Below are positions 16,795-27,300 of a DNA stretch of 64,000 nucleotides, piece by piece. The notes beneath the pieces are model-generated. The model saw only the letters and a program-made list of their open reading frames with translations. It was not told where the DNA came from and did no database searches. The DNA is taken from NCBI GenBank assembly GCA_937995595.1, contig CALKJW010000008.1:28993-92992 (forward strand), read 5' to 3'. Position numbers and translations under genes: made by a program. Numbering within the stretch: the first letter of the stretch is position 1; every line of letters begins with the position of its first letter. Origin of the DNA: an uncultured Phycisphaerales bacterium (GTDB lineage Bacteria; Planctomycetota; Phycisphaerae; Phycisphaerales; UBA1924).

Positions 16795-18924
16795 TCAGTT
16801 GCACGGCGGCGGACGCGAGAACCAGCAGTCCAGGAACGCGAAGATGTCGGCGACCTGCACGCCGTTGTGCCCGTCGAAGTCGGCCTGCGGCGAGTTGGAG
16901 AACCACAGCGAGAGGAAGGCGAAGATGTCGTTCACCACGACCGCTCCGTCGCCGTCGGCGTCGCACGGGCAGGTGGGCTGGCCGCCCTCGCAGGAATCGA
17001 TCACGCCGTTGCCGTTGGCGTCGAGCCCGGGGTTCGCGGCCAGTTGCACGCCGTCGGGCACGCCGTCGGCGTCGCAGTCGGCGTCGATGGTGAACTGGTA
17101 GCCTCCGGGGGTCGGCCAGGCGACGGGCGGCTCGCCGGGCACGTCGGCGCAAACCAGCGCGACGGGTCGCACGCGGTACTGGCCCGGCGGCGGCTCGGCG
17201 CCCGTGCCCCACAGGCCGATAATGTGCGAGGTCTGCGCGCCGGGCGGGAAGAGCGCAGGCGCGAAGTACGACGAGGCGTTGACCCACGAGCCGTTGTGGA
17301 AGCGCTCGACGGCGACCGCGCCGCCCCAGCCGCCGCCGCCCGCGCTCACCGCGTGGTCGACCGGGCCGTAGGAGCGGATCAGCACCGCGGGCTGTGGCGT
17401 GGTGAAGGCGGTCGAGGCGACGACGCCGCCCTGCGGGGGCGTGCAGTCCATCGCGTGCAGGCCGAAGGGAACCAGGCCCGCGCTCCCGCCGCCGGTGATC
17501 GACGACAGGGCGTCGTAGTAGGGCGCGGGTTCGAGTTGCATCAGCCCGCCGAGCGAGACCGGCCCCTCCCACGCCGCGCCGTTGTTGTTGGCGTTGATGA
17601 CGATGTGGCCCATCAGCCCGCCGGGGGGCAGCACGATCGTGCCCTGCAGCGCGTCGCCGATGCGGAGCGACGCCCCGCCCTCGAGCCCCGTGCCGCCGAT
17701 GGAGATCATGCGGCCCGGCAGGACGGAGCGGCCGACGGTGATGCCGCCGAGCACCGGGCCGTTGAAGGACACGTTGGCGTTGAGGTGGTGGTCCATGATG
17801 ATCTCGCCCAGCACCGCGCCGCCGACGACCAGGTCGCGGTTGAACGAGCCGCGCGCGGGGTTGAGCGGCGTGCCCATGTGGACGACGCCCTCGAGGTTCC
17901 CGACGACCGCGAAACTGCCCTGCGGGTAGGAGATGTTGGTGTCGAAGTAGCCGCGTGCAGACCAGACGACGTTGGGCACCTGCACGCCCCCCACCGTCCG
18001 CGACGCCCTGAAGTGCCGGCCGACGGTGACCGGCACGCGGATCGACGCGGCGAGCGAGAGGCTCGCGTCCAGGTCGCGCGCGACGATGAAGCGCGGCGAG
18101 CCGGAGGTGCCGAACTCGTAGAGGTAGGTCGCTTCGAGGCTGCCGCGGAAGTCGCCGCCGGTGGTCTCGAAGTGGTGCACGACGCCTCCGGGCCCGAGCA
18201 CGATGTTGGCCGCGATGCCGGCCGCCTTGAGGCGGCCGATGTGCCCGCCGGGGACGCTGATCGAGACGGGCTCGCCGTCGGGCCTGCGGATGTCGCCCAT
18301 CACGTCGAGGTGGTCGATGCTCGCGCTGTTGCCGACGCTGACCCCGCCGAGCAGGTTTCCGGCGATGAAGACGTTGCCCATGCTCCGGCCCGCGGCGGTG
18401 CTGACCATGTCGCCGAGCATGCTGCCGCCGATGTCGAGGTTGTAGATCATGTCGGCGCGGATTGCCGGCCCGCCGGGCGTGCCGTGGGGCGGGGCCTCGC
18501 GGTCGTAGCCGACGTCGCCGGCGGTGTAGAGTTGCAGGAGCAGGACCTTGTCGGTGCCGCTGGTGCCCTTGTCGAACGCGCCCAGGCCGCCGATGCGGCC
18601 CAGCGCGGAGGTGCCGCGGATGTTCACGCGGCAGTCGATGGCGGTGTTGTTCTGCACGCGCACGCGCCCGAGCATGACGTTGGACCCGCCGGTGATGGTG
18701 ATCGTCGGGTTCGAGGTGGGGTTGCCGGTGAGCGTGACGGTGATGTCCCATCGCCCGGTCGTCGCGTTGAGCGAGCACGACTTGGTGAACGCGCCGCTGG
18801 TGGTGACGGCGACGGTGACGCCGGGCGGGTCGCACTGCGCGCCGGCGCGCGACGGCGCGAGCAGCACGACGAGCAGGGACAGGGCGGCCATCGCCAACGA
18901 ACGCCGGGTCTTGAAATGGAACAT
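16795..18924 (-). CDS. Exported GC-type dockerin protein, beta-solenoid-like
   Basis: The 709-residue protein has a signal peptide (AMAALSLLVVLLAPSRAGA). A long repetitive region carries short strands such as GRSMGNVFIAGNLLGGVSVG, suggesting a right-handed beta-solenoid. Aspartate-rich calcium-binding loops follow (DADCDADGVPDG, DANGNGVIDS). The C-terminus carries a duplicated dockerin-like motif: CDADGDGAVVVNDIFAFLSLWF then ADFDGHNGVQVADIFAFLDCWF. The start at 18924 was chosen over an upstream ATG because it gives a proper signal peptide. The ligand of the dockerin is unknown; the body of the protein matches no family I can name. Confidence 0.75.
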   Translation of the reverse strand: MFHFKTRRSLAMAALSLLVVLLAPSRAGAQCDPPGVTVAVTTSGAFTKSCSLNATTGRWDITVTLTGNPTSNPTITITGGSNVMLGRVRVQNNTAIDCRVNIRGTSALGRIGGLGAFDKGTSGTDKVLLLQLYTAGDVGYDREAPPHGTPGGPAIRADMIYNLDIGGSMLGDMVSTAAGRSMGNVFIAGNLLGGVSVGNSASIDHLDVMGDIRRPDGEPVSISVPGGHIGRLKAAGIAANIVLGPGGVVHHFETTGGDFRGSLEATYLYEFGTSGSPRFIVARDLDASLSLAASIRVPVTVGRHFRASRTVGGVQVPNVVWSARGYFDTNISYPQGSFAVVGNLEGVVHMGTPLNPARGSFNRDLVVGGAVLGEIIMDHHLNANVSFNGPVLGGITVGRSVLPGRMISIGGTGLEGGASLRIGDALQGTIVLPPGGLMGHIVINANNNGAAWEGPVSLGGLMQLEPAPYYDALSSITGGGSAGLVPFGLHAMDCTPPQGGVVASTAFTTPQPAVLIRSYGPVDHAVSAGGGGWGGAVAVERFHNGSWVNASSYFAPALFPPGAQTSHIIGLWGTGAEPPPGQYRVRPVALVCADVPGEPPVAWPTPGGYQFTIDADCDADGVPDGVQLAANPGLDANGNGVIDSCEGGQPTCPCDADGDGAVVVNDIFAFLSLWFSNSPQADFDGHNGVQVADIFAFLDCWFSRPPPCN

Positions 18925-19143
18925 GCGGAGTCTCCCGGTTCGGGAGATCGGCGTGCGCGGCGCGTGCGCCAAGCCGCACGCGCCGGGGGCGGTCCGGCCG
19001 CGCGGACCGGTGCGGGGTGCGCGGGCCGCGCCGGGCGTGCGCCGGCCCCGCGAAGACCGGGGGCGGCGCGCACCAGACCGACCGAGGCGCGTCGGAACTC
19101 GCGTGTCGGGCTCAAGCCGGCCGCGCCGGGCGTTGGGCCCGCG

Positions 19144-20511
19144 CTACGGGCAGCCGGCGAACCACGCCGCGAGGAACGCGAAGATGTCGGGCACGTTGAG
19201 CGTGCCGTTGCCGTCGAAGTCGGCCGGGCAGGTGCTGCCGACGCCCAGCGCGATCGGGTCGCTCCGCAGTTGGCCGCAGGCGGTGGTGACGACGCAGTCG
19301 TACGCCCCGTTGTCGTCGGCGAGGGCGAGCGGTCCGAGTGTGAGCGTGTCGGAGGTCGCGCCCTGCACGGTCGGGCCGTCGGAGATCGGCGCGCCGTTGC
19401 GCCGCCACTGGTACGAGAGCGGACCCGGCGCGCCCGTCGAGACGGCGAACGTCGCCATGCCGTTGATCGGCGAGACCGCCGCGGCGGGCACGCGCGTCAC
19501 CGTCAGGTCGGGCGCGACAAACTCGATGACGTCGCCGTAGAAGATGCCGCCGAAGCCCGAGAACACGACGTGCCGCCCGCGGGCCGAGTCGAAGGTTGCG
19601 GGCGCGCTGGCGCGCTGGCCGGCCCAGCCGGGGATGCCCACGCCCACGACCTTGCGCCACGTGCTCGCGTCGAGGTTGTTCCGCGGCTCGAAGACCCAGG
19701 AATCGAACTTGAAGTTCACGCCGTCGAACCCGCCGTTGAGGAGCATGACGTTGCGCGCCGGGTCGTACGAGAGGCTCGCCCCGCTGAGCGGGCCGGGCGA
19801 GCAGATCGTGTTGACGTTGATCCACGATACGCCGAAGATGATCCACGTGTCGCCCACCCAGCCCGCGTTGGTGAAGCCACCGTAGAGCACGATCGCCTGG
19901 AACTGGTCGTGGTAGGCCATTGCGTGCTGCGAACGTTCGCCGGGCGGCTGGCTGAAGGGCATGATTTGCGTCCACGTGGAACCGTTGAAGGCCCACGTGT
20001 CGTTGAGGAGCCCGCTGGAGTTCTGGCCGCCGAAGAGGACGAGTTGGTCGCTGGGGAACGGCCTGCGCGCCATGCCCGCGTAGGCCCTCCCGGGCGGGGC
20101 CGCGCCGGCGATCTGCGTCCACGTGGCGCCGTCCCACGTCCACGTTTCGTTCGAGTAGTTGGGCGAAGAGAATCCGCCGAAGAGCACCACCCGACCGATC
20201 GCGGGCAGGAACGCCATCACCGGCCCGAATCGCGCCGAGGGCGAGCCCGCGCCGCCGGGGTGGACCTGCGTCCACGACGCGCCGTTCCACTCCCACGTCG
20301 CGCCGTCCATCGAGCCGCCCGCTCCCGAACCGCCGAACATCACGGTGCGGTTGCGCACAGGGTCGTAGGCGATCGCATGGCCCGAACGCGGCGCGGGCCA
20401 GCCCCCGCCCGCCGGAGTCGTGACCCATTGCCCTTCGCACTGGGCGGTGGCGTGCGGGGCGGCGAGTGCTGCAAGGACCGGCGCGAACAGAAAAAACCTG
20501 AAGCGGAACAT
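19144..20511 (-). CDS. Exported kelch-repeat and Ig-like protein with dockerin end
   Basis: This 455-residue protein has a signal peptide (FFLFAPVLAALAAPHATA). Kelch-type repeats form a probable beta-propeller, with recurring units such as RSGHAIAYDPVRNRTVMFGG, VVLFGGFSSPNYSNETWTWDG and QLVLFGGQNSSGLLNDTWAF. An Ig-like domain follows (PLSYQWRRNGAPISDG...GAYDCVVTTACG, about 335-420). The C-terminal dockerin reads CPADFDGNGTLNVPDIFAFL. The WTWDGATWTQ pattern is typical of kelch proteins from environmental planctomycetes. It is probably surface-attached or secreted. Catalytic residues of galactose oxidase were not seen. Confidence 0.8.
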   Translation of the reverse strand: MFRFRFFLFAPVLAALAAPHATAQCEGQWVTTPAGGGWPAPRSGHAIAYDPVRNRTVMFGGSGAGGSMDGATWEWNGASWTQVHPGGAGSPSARFGPVMAFLPAIGRVVLFGGFSSPNYSNETWTWDGATWTQIAGAAPPGRAYAGMARRPFPSDQLVLFGGQNSSGLLNDTWAFNGSTWTQIMPFSQPPGERSQHAMAYHDQFQAIVLYGGFTNAGWVGDTWIIFGVSWINVNTICSPGPLSGASLSYDPARNVMLLNGGFDGVNFKFDSWVFEPRNNLDASTWRKVVGVGIPGWAGQRASAPATFDSARGRHVVFSGFGGIFYGDVIEFVAPDLTVTRVPAAAVSPINGMATFAVSTGAPGPLSYQWRRNGAPISDGPTVQGATSDTLTLGPLALADDNGAYDCVVTTACGQLRSDPIALGVGSTCPADFDGNGTLNVPDIFAFLAAWFAGCP

Positions 20512-20765
20512 GTGGGGAACTCCGCCGCGGCAGACGGCGAACCTTCGATCGCGGCCGGGCGGACCGTTGTGCCTGCCTCGCCGCTCCCCAACCCCCCGCC
20601 TTGCCGTCGCCCGGTTGGTTCAGAGTACCACGAGTTGACGAGAACGCGCTCAAAACGAACGACAGGCGGCAGTCGGAACGGGGAGATGTTTGGTGGTCCG
20701 GCGGGTGAACGGGCCGCATACTTCGAGAACAGGCCTCGCAGGTACAGCATCCACGCGGAGCGATC

Positions 20766-23156
20766 ATGAAGCACACGACCCCGGGCACGTGCGGGTGGCG
20801 GCGTTGGACCCTTGGGCTGGCCGTCGCGGCGGCTGCTTCGATGGCGCTTTCGGGCGCCGCGCACGCGCTGGACGGCCCCGGCCCGCAACAGGCCGCGGCC
20901 GAGCAGGGCGGGAGCGAAGCCCGACGGTTTGACGGCTACAGGGCCGTGCGCGTGCGGTTCGGCTCGACCCGCGAGTACCTGGCGGCGATGGCGCTGGCCG
21001 AGACGACGTGGTCGTGCGAGGCCCGCGGCGACGTCGTGGACCTGGTCGTTTCGCCCGAGAACCTCGGCGCGCTGCGCGACCTGGGGATCGAGCACGCGGT
21101 GCTGGTCGAGAACGTGCAGGCGCTGATCGACGCCGAGCGGGCGCAGATCGAGCGCACCAACGCGCTGCGCGGCGGTGGGTACTTCGACACGTTCCGGACG
21201 TACGAGGAGGTGAACGCGCGGATCGACCTGCTGCTGCAGAACCACCCCGGCGTGGTCGCCGACGCGCCGGTGGGCACGTCGCGGTTTGCCCGCGCGATCC
21301 GCGGCTTTGCCGTCTCGGCGCCGGACTCGCCGGGCAACCCGCGCGACCAGCGCGTGCAGGTGCTCTTCAACGGCACGCAGCACGCGCGCGAGTGGATCAG
21401 CCCGACGACGGTGATGTTCATCGCCGACCGGCTGCTGGCCGACTACAGCGCGGGCGACCCGCGCGTGGTCGCGCTGCTCCAGCGCGCCGAGGTGATCTTC
21501 GTCCCGATCGTGAACCCGGACGGGTACGTGTTCAGTTGGACCACCAACCGCATGTGGCGCAAGACGCGCACGAACAACGGCAACGGCACGTTCGGCGTTG
21601 ATCCGAACCGCAACTGGGGCTACGAGTGGGGCGGCGAGGGCTCGAGCGGCAACAGCGGCAGCGAGACGTACCGCGGGCCGTCGCCGTTCAGCGAGCCCGA
21701 GACCGCCGCGCTGCGCGACTTCATCGTCGCCCGCCCGCGGATCGCCGCGCACATCGACTTCCACAGTTACGGGCAGTTGATCCTCTCGCCGTGGGGCTAC
21801 ACGTCGGCGCTGCCGCCCGAGCCTGCGCAGTCGGTCTTTGTGCGGCTCAACGGGGACATGGCGCGGGAGGTCCGGTCCGAGACCGGGATGACGTACGTCG
21901 GCGGCCCGGCGTACACGACGATCTACCCCGCCGCGGGCACGATCCCCGACTGGGTCTTCGGCGACCAGAACCGCCTGAGTTGGACCATCGAACTGCGCGA
22001 CGCGGGGGCCAACGGGTTTGTGCTGACGGCGGACCAGATCGAGCCGACGGGGCGCGAGGCGTACCGCGCGGTCCTGACGCTCCTGGATTACGTCGCGCTG
22101 CCGCTGCGGTTCACGTTCCCCGACGGGCTGCCCTCGGTCGTCGAGGAGGGCCAGACGACGGACGTGCTGGTGGTGATCGACTCGAACACGCGGACGGTGA
22201 ACGCCTCGACCGCCGTGCTGCTGTGGCGCACGTCGCCGGGCGCGACGCCGAACCAGACGCCGCTGGCGCCGCTGGGCGCGGACCGATTCCTCGCGACGCT
22301 GCCCGCGGGCGCGTGCGGCGGCGCGGTGGAGTTCGCCTTCCGTGCGCAGAACGACGCGGGAGAGTGGTCGGCCTTCCCGATCGACGCGCCGGCCTCGCTG
22401 CTGTCGTCCGACGTTGTCAAGACGCTCGTGAGCATGCGCGACCCGTGCGAGGTGAACCTGGGCTGGACCGTCGGCGCGCCGACCGACACGGCGACCACGG
22501 GCATCTGGGAACTGGCCGAACCGCAGCAGACCGCGGCCCAGCCGGGGCAGGACGTCTCGCCCGACGGCACGCGGTGCTGGATCACCGGTGCCGCGGCGGG
22601 CTCGGGCGTGGGCTCGTTCGACGTCGACGGCGGCGCGACGACGCTGACCAGTTACGCGTTCAGCGCGGTCGACCCCGGCGGCGCGCCGGTGCAGTCGGCG
22701 GTGCTGTCGTACTACCTCTGGTATTCCAACGACCGCGGGGCCAACCCCGCGCAGGACCCGTTCTACGTCTTCATCTCCAACGACGACGGGCAGACGTGGA
22801 TGCCGCTGCAGGTCATCCCCGCCAACGGCAGCACCAACGCGTGGGTCCGGTTCGACTTCGAACTCGTCGGGTTGATCGAACCGACCGACCGGATGCGCGT
22901 GCGCTTCGTCGCCGACGACGCGGGCGCTGGCTCGATCGTCGAGGCCGCGGTGGACGAACTCACGCTCGTGGTGCGCGGGTGCCCGCCCGCGCCCTGCGCG
23001 GCGGACTTTGACGGGCAGAACGGCGTGGACGTGGGCGATATCTTCGCCTTCCTTGCGGCGTGGTTCGCCGGGCAGTCGGGCGCGTACGACTTCGGCGGCA
23101 CGCCGGGCGTGCCGGCGATCTTCGCGTTCCTGTCGGCGTGGTTCGCGGGGTGCTGA
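20766..23156 (+). CDS. Secreted M14 zinc carboxypeptidase with dockerin end
   Basis: The 796-residue protein has a signal peptide (LAVAAAASMALSGAAHA), a propeptide-like segment to about residue 140 and an M14 catalytic domain (about 145-445). Zinc ligands are visible: H206 and E209 in QHAREWIS and H333 in DFHSYGQ. The substrate-binding DPNRNW (279-284) and the catalytic glutamate E409 in TIELRD are present. A beta-sandwich region (about 450-740) precedes one clear dockerin motif (ADFDGQNGVDVGDIFAFL) and a second, degenerate one (DFGGTPGVPAIFAFLSAW) that lacks most calcium-binding aspartates. A GGAG site lies just before the ATG. It is a complete, probably active, exopeptidase. Confidence 0.9.
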   Translation: MKHTTPGTCGWRRWTLGLAVAAAASMALSGAAHALDGPGPQQAAAEQGGSEARRFDGYRAVRVRFGSTREYLAAMALAETTWSCEARGDVVDLVVSPENLGALRDLGIEHAVLVENVQALIDAERAQIERTNALRGGGYFDTFRTYEEVNARIDLLLQNHPGVVADAPVGTSRFARAIRGFAVSAPDSPGNPRDQRVQVLFNGTQHAREWISPTTVMFIADRLLADYSAGDPRVVALLQRAEVIFVPIVNPDGYVFSWTTNRMWRKTRTNNGNGTFGVDPNRNWGYEWGGEGSSGNSGSETYRGPSPFSEPETAALRDFIVARPRIAAHIDFHSYGQLILSPWGYTSALPPEPAQSVFVRLNGDMAREVRSETGMTYVGGPAYTTIYPAAGTIPDWVFGDQNRLSWTIELRDAGANGFVLTADQIEPTGREAYRAVLTLLDYVALPLRFTFPDGLPSVVEEGQTTDVLVVIDSNTRTVNASTAVLLWRTSPGATPNQTPLAPLGADRFLATLPAGACGGAVEFAFRAQNDAGEWSAFPIDAPASLLSSDVVKTLVSMRDPCEVNLGWTVGAPTDTATTGIWELAEPQQTAAQPGQDVSPDGTRCWITGAAAGSGVGSFDVDGGATTLTSYAFSAVDPGGAPVQSAVLSYYLWYSNDRGANPAQDPFYVFISNDDGQTWMPLQVIPANGSTNAWVRFDFELVGLIEPTDRMRVRFVADDAGAGSIVEAAVDELTLVVRGCPPAPCAADFDGQNGVDVGDIFAFLAAWFAGQSGAYDFGGTPGVPAIFAFLSAWFAGC

Positions 23157-23172
23157 GCGGGCGCGCGGGGCG

Positions 23173-24378
<1,206 letters not shown>

Positions 24379-24392
24379 GCGTGCCGGCCCGT

Positions 24393-27300
24393 TCAGTTCA
24401 CGGCCATCGCCGAGCCGCGGATCACCGCCTCGAACTGCTGGATGGTGGTGATGCCGCGCGGCCGCACGGGCGCGAGGAGGACGTTCTTGGACAGCGCCAG
24501 TTCGCGCTCGGTCAGGCCGATGAGTTCCAGGCGGCGGATGAACCCGGCGAGTTCCTCGATGTACCCGCGGCTCTGCGCCTCGGACTCGTTGGTGTCGAGG
24601 AACTCGCGGAAGCGCACCGGGTCGATGCTGGTGGTGCCGGGGTTGGCCGCGAGGAAGCGGCGGACCGACTGGTAGAGCGTTTCCTGGATCTCCGACGCGC
24701 GGGAGACGCGCCGGACCTTGCCGGCCTCGTCGAGCACGGGGTTGCCGTCGTCGTCGACCAGGTCGCGGTTGAACAGCGCGTCGTAGTCGCGGAGCAGGCG
24801 CGTGACCTGATCCCCGGGCAGGCGGTTGACGGCGGTGGTGTAGCCCTGCGCGCCCGGGCCGCCGGCGGGGTAGTCGTTGTAGAGGCCCCAGCCGACGAGC
24901 AGTTGGAGCAGTTCGGGCAGTTCGAGCGTGCGTGGGATGATGCCCAGTTGGCGGAGGTCCTCGATCTGGGCCTGGCCGACGGTCGGGTTCTCGCCCACGT
25001 CGTTGAAGCGTGTCTCGCGCGGGATCGCGCCGGCCAGCGCGTCGGAGACGTTGGTGTTGGTGGGGCCCTGCGCGCGGAGGTCGAGCGTGACGATGTTGGG
25101 CGCGGTGCCGGCGTTGAGCATCGAGGGCATGACGGGGCCGAACGCCTGGAAGAGGAACGAGACGAGGTTGCCGTTGGCGTCGCCGGTGCCGTCGGGCGTG
25201 GCGAACGACACGGCCCGCGTGCCGATGCGCGTGGGCACGACCGAGAAGGCGAACCGCCCGCCGGAGACGAAGTCCAGCCCGGCGTCGAGCCCGATGGTGT
25301 TGTTCGGCCCGAGGATGGTGCCCGGCAGGCGGGTGTTGAGCGCGATGCTCGACGCGTTGACGTTCACGTCTCCCAGCGCGGTGATGTCGCCCAGGACGGC
25401 CGTCGCGGCGTTGATCGTCACCGTTCCGGCGACGGTCAGTTTCTCGTTGCGGCCCATGTGGAACGCGCCGTCGGTGTTGAACGTGATCGAGAACGGCGAG
25501 GTCGGCGCGGTGACGATCTGGCCGCTGGCGTTGCGCGGGCGGGCGATGATGGTCGCGATGCGGGCGGTGTTCACGCGCCCGTCGATGCCCAGTCCCTCGT
25601 CGAAGTTGAACAGGAGGTGCCGCAGCGCCTTGGAGCCGCCGACGTCGCGCGCGAAACTCACGATGGGCAGCGCGTTGTCGCCGGGCAGGTTGTTGTTCCG
25701 CCACAGCAGCAGCAGGCCCGCGTTCTGGCCGGCGGCGGCGTCGAGCGTGCCGTTGAAGAAGATGCCCGTGCCGCCCGAGTCGGTCAGCGTGACGTCGCGC
25801 AGCAGGCGGACCGAGTCGTTGAAGGTCATGGTGCCGCCGGAGGTGGTGATGTCGGCGCCGATGCGGGTGACGCCGTCGGCGTTGGTCGTCAGCGCGGCCA
25901 GCGGGCGGTCGCCGCCGCCGACGCGGCCCTCGAAGAGGGTCACGCCGTTGTTGGCGGTGTTGACGGTGAGCGAGCGGGCGGTGGAGGTCTGCGAGCGGAC
26001 GGTGCCGCGGAAGCGGACGTTGTTGCCCGAGACCACGGCGTTCTGGGCCAGCCGCACGTTGCCGTTGAAGTTCACGTCGTGGGTGTTGGAGGCGGCGACG
26101 TCGTCGGAGAGGACGACGGCGTCGAGCCCGTCGGCCATGCCGTCGGCGTTGGGGTTGAAGTTCAGGTCGCCGGTCTGGGTCGCGACGCGCGAGAGGACGC
26201 GGATGCCGTTGTCGGCGAAGACGTCCAGGGCGTTGAAGGTGGAGGCCGCGCCGCTGAACTCGACCTGCCCGCCGTTGGCCAGCGCCTCGAGCGTGACGGG
26301 CCCGGCGATGGAACTGACGTTGGCCGTGGTGATCCCGCCGACGGTGATGCGCGTGGTGCGGTCGCCGCCGATGACCAGCCCGGTGGCGGTGATGCGCTGG
26401 AGCGCGGCGGAGTTGATGTTCATGTCGCCGCCGGTGGCGGTGCCCAGCGCGATGGTGCCGCTGGTCGATCGGCGGATGCGCGTCTGGCCGGCGCCCGAGT
26501 TGAGGCTGCCGTCGAGTTGGATCGTCGAGGCGGTGATGGTCAGCGACGAGTTGGCCGAGGAGAGCGTCGAGCCGGTCGCGAGCGTGAACCCGCCGCCGTT
26601 GTTGTCGGTGTCGGCGTTCATCACGACCGCGCCGTCAACGGCCAGCGTGTTGAGGATCGAGATGCCGTTGGCGGCGCGGAGCGTGAGCGGGCCCGCGGCG
26701 GACATGTTGCCGCCCGAGGCCGCCAGCGAGATCGAGCCGGCGGAGGTGAGCGTGCGGTTGGCCGCGAAGAGGATGTTGTTGGGCCCGTCGCCGCCGACGT
26801 TGGCGTCGCCGTTGAGGGCGAGGTTGCCGCGGTCGGTGGTGATGTTGGCGTTGACGCGGATGCCCTTGTCGGCGTTGGCCTCCAGCGCGTTGAAGGTCGA
26901 GGCGCCGGCGTTGAAGGTGATCAGGTCGTTGGAGCGGAGCGTGAGGACGCCGGAGATGCCGTCGCTGGCCGCGGCGGAGACGGCCGAGACGGTGATCGCC
27001 CCCGTTGGGCCGCCGCCGATGCGCATGTTGGTGCAGGAGATGCGGCCCAGTTCGTCGTTGTCGATGGTCAGGTCGCCGGTGGCGTTGCCCAGGCCGATGG
27101 TGCCGGCGGCGTTGCGGCGGATGACGAGGTTGCGCGCCGAGACGTTGAACGGCCCGTCGATGTCGATGTCGCCGGTGATGAGTTCGAGTTCGGCCTGTAT
27201 GCCGGCGGTCGCCGCGGAGGTGACGTTGCCGATGTTGATCTGGTTCACCGTGCTCCCGCCGATGCGGAGGGCCTCGGCGGAGATGCGCGAGAGTTCGTCG

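Noticed and set aside
16867..20769. Plus-strand open frame of 1300 codons opposite the dockerin genes
   Set aside because: Antisense shadow without domains; both opposing genes have signal peptides and dockerin tails.
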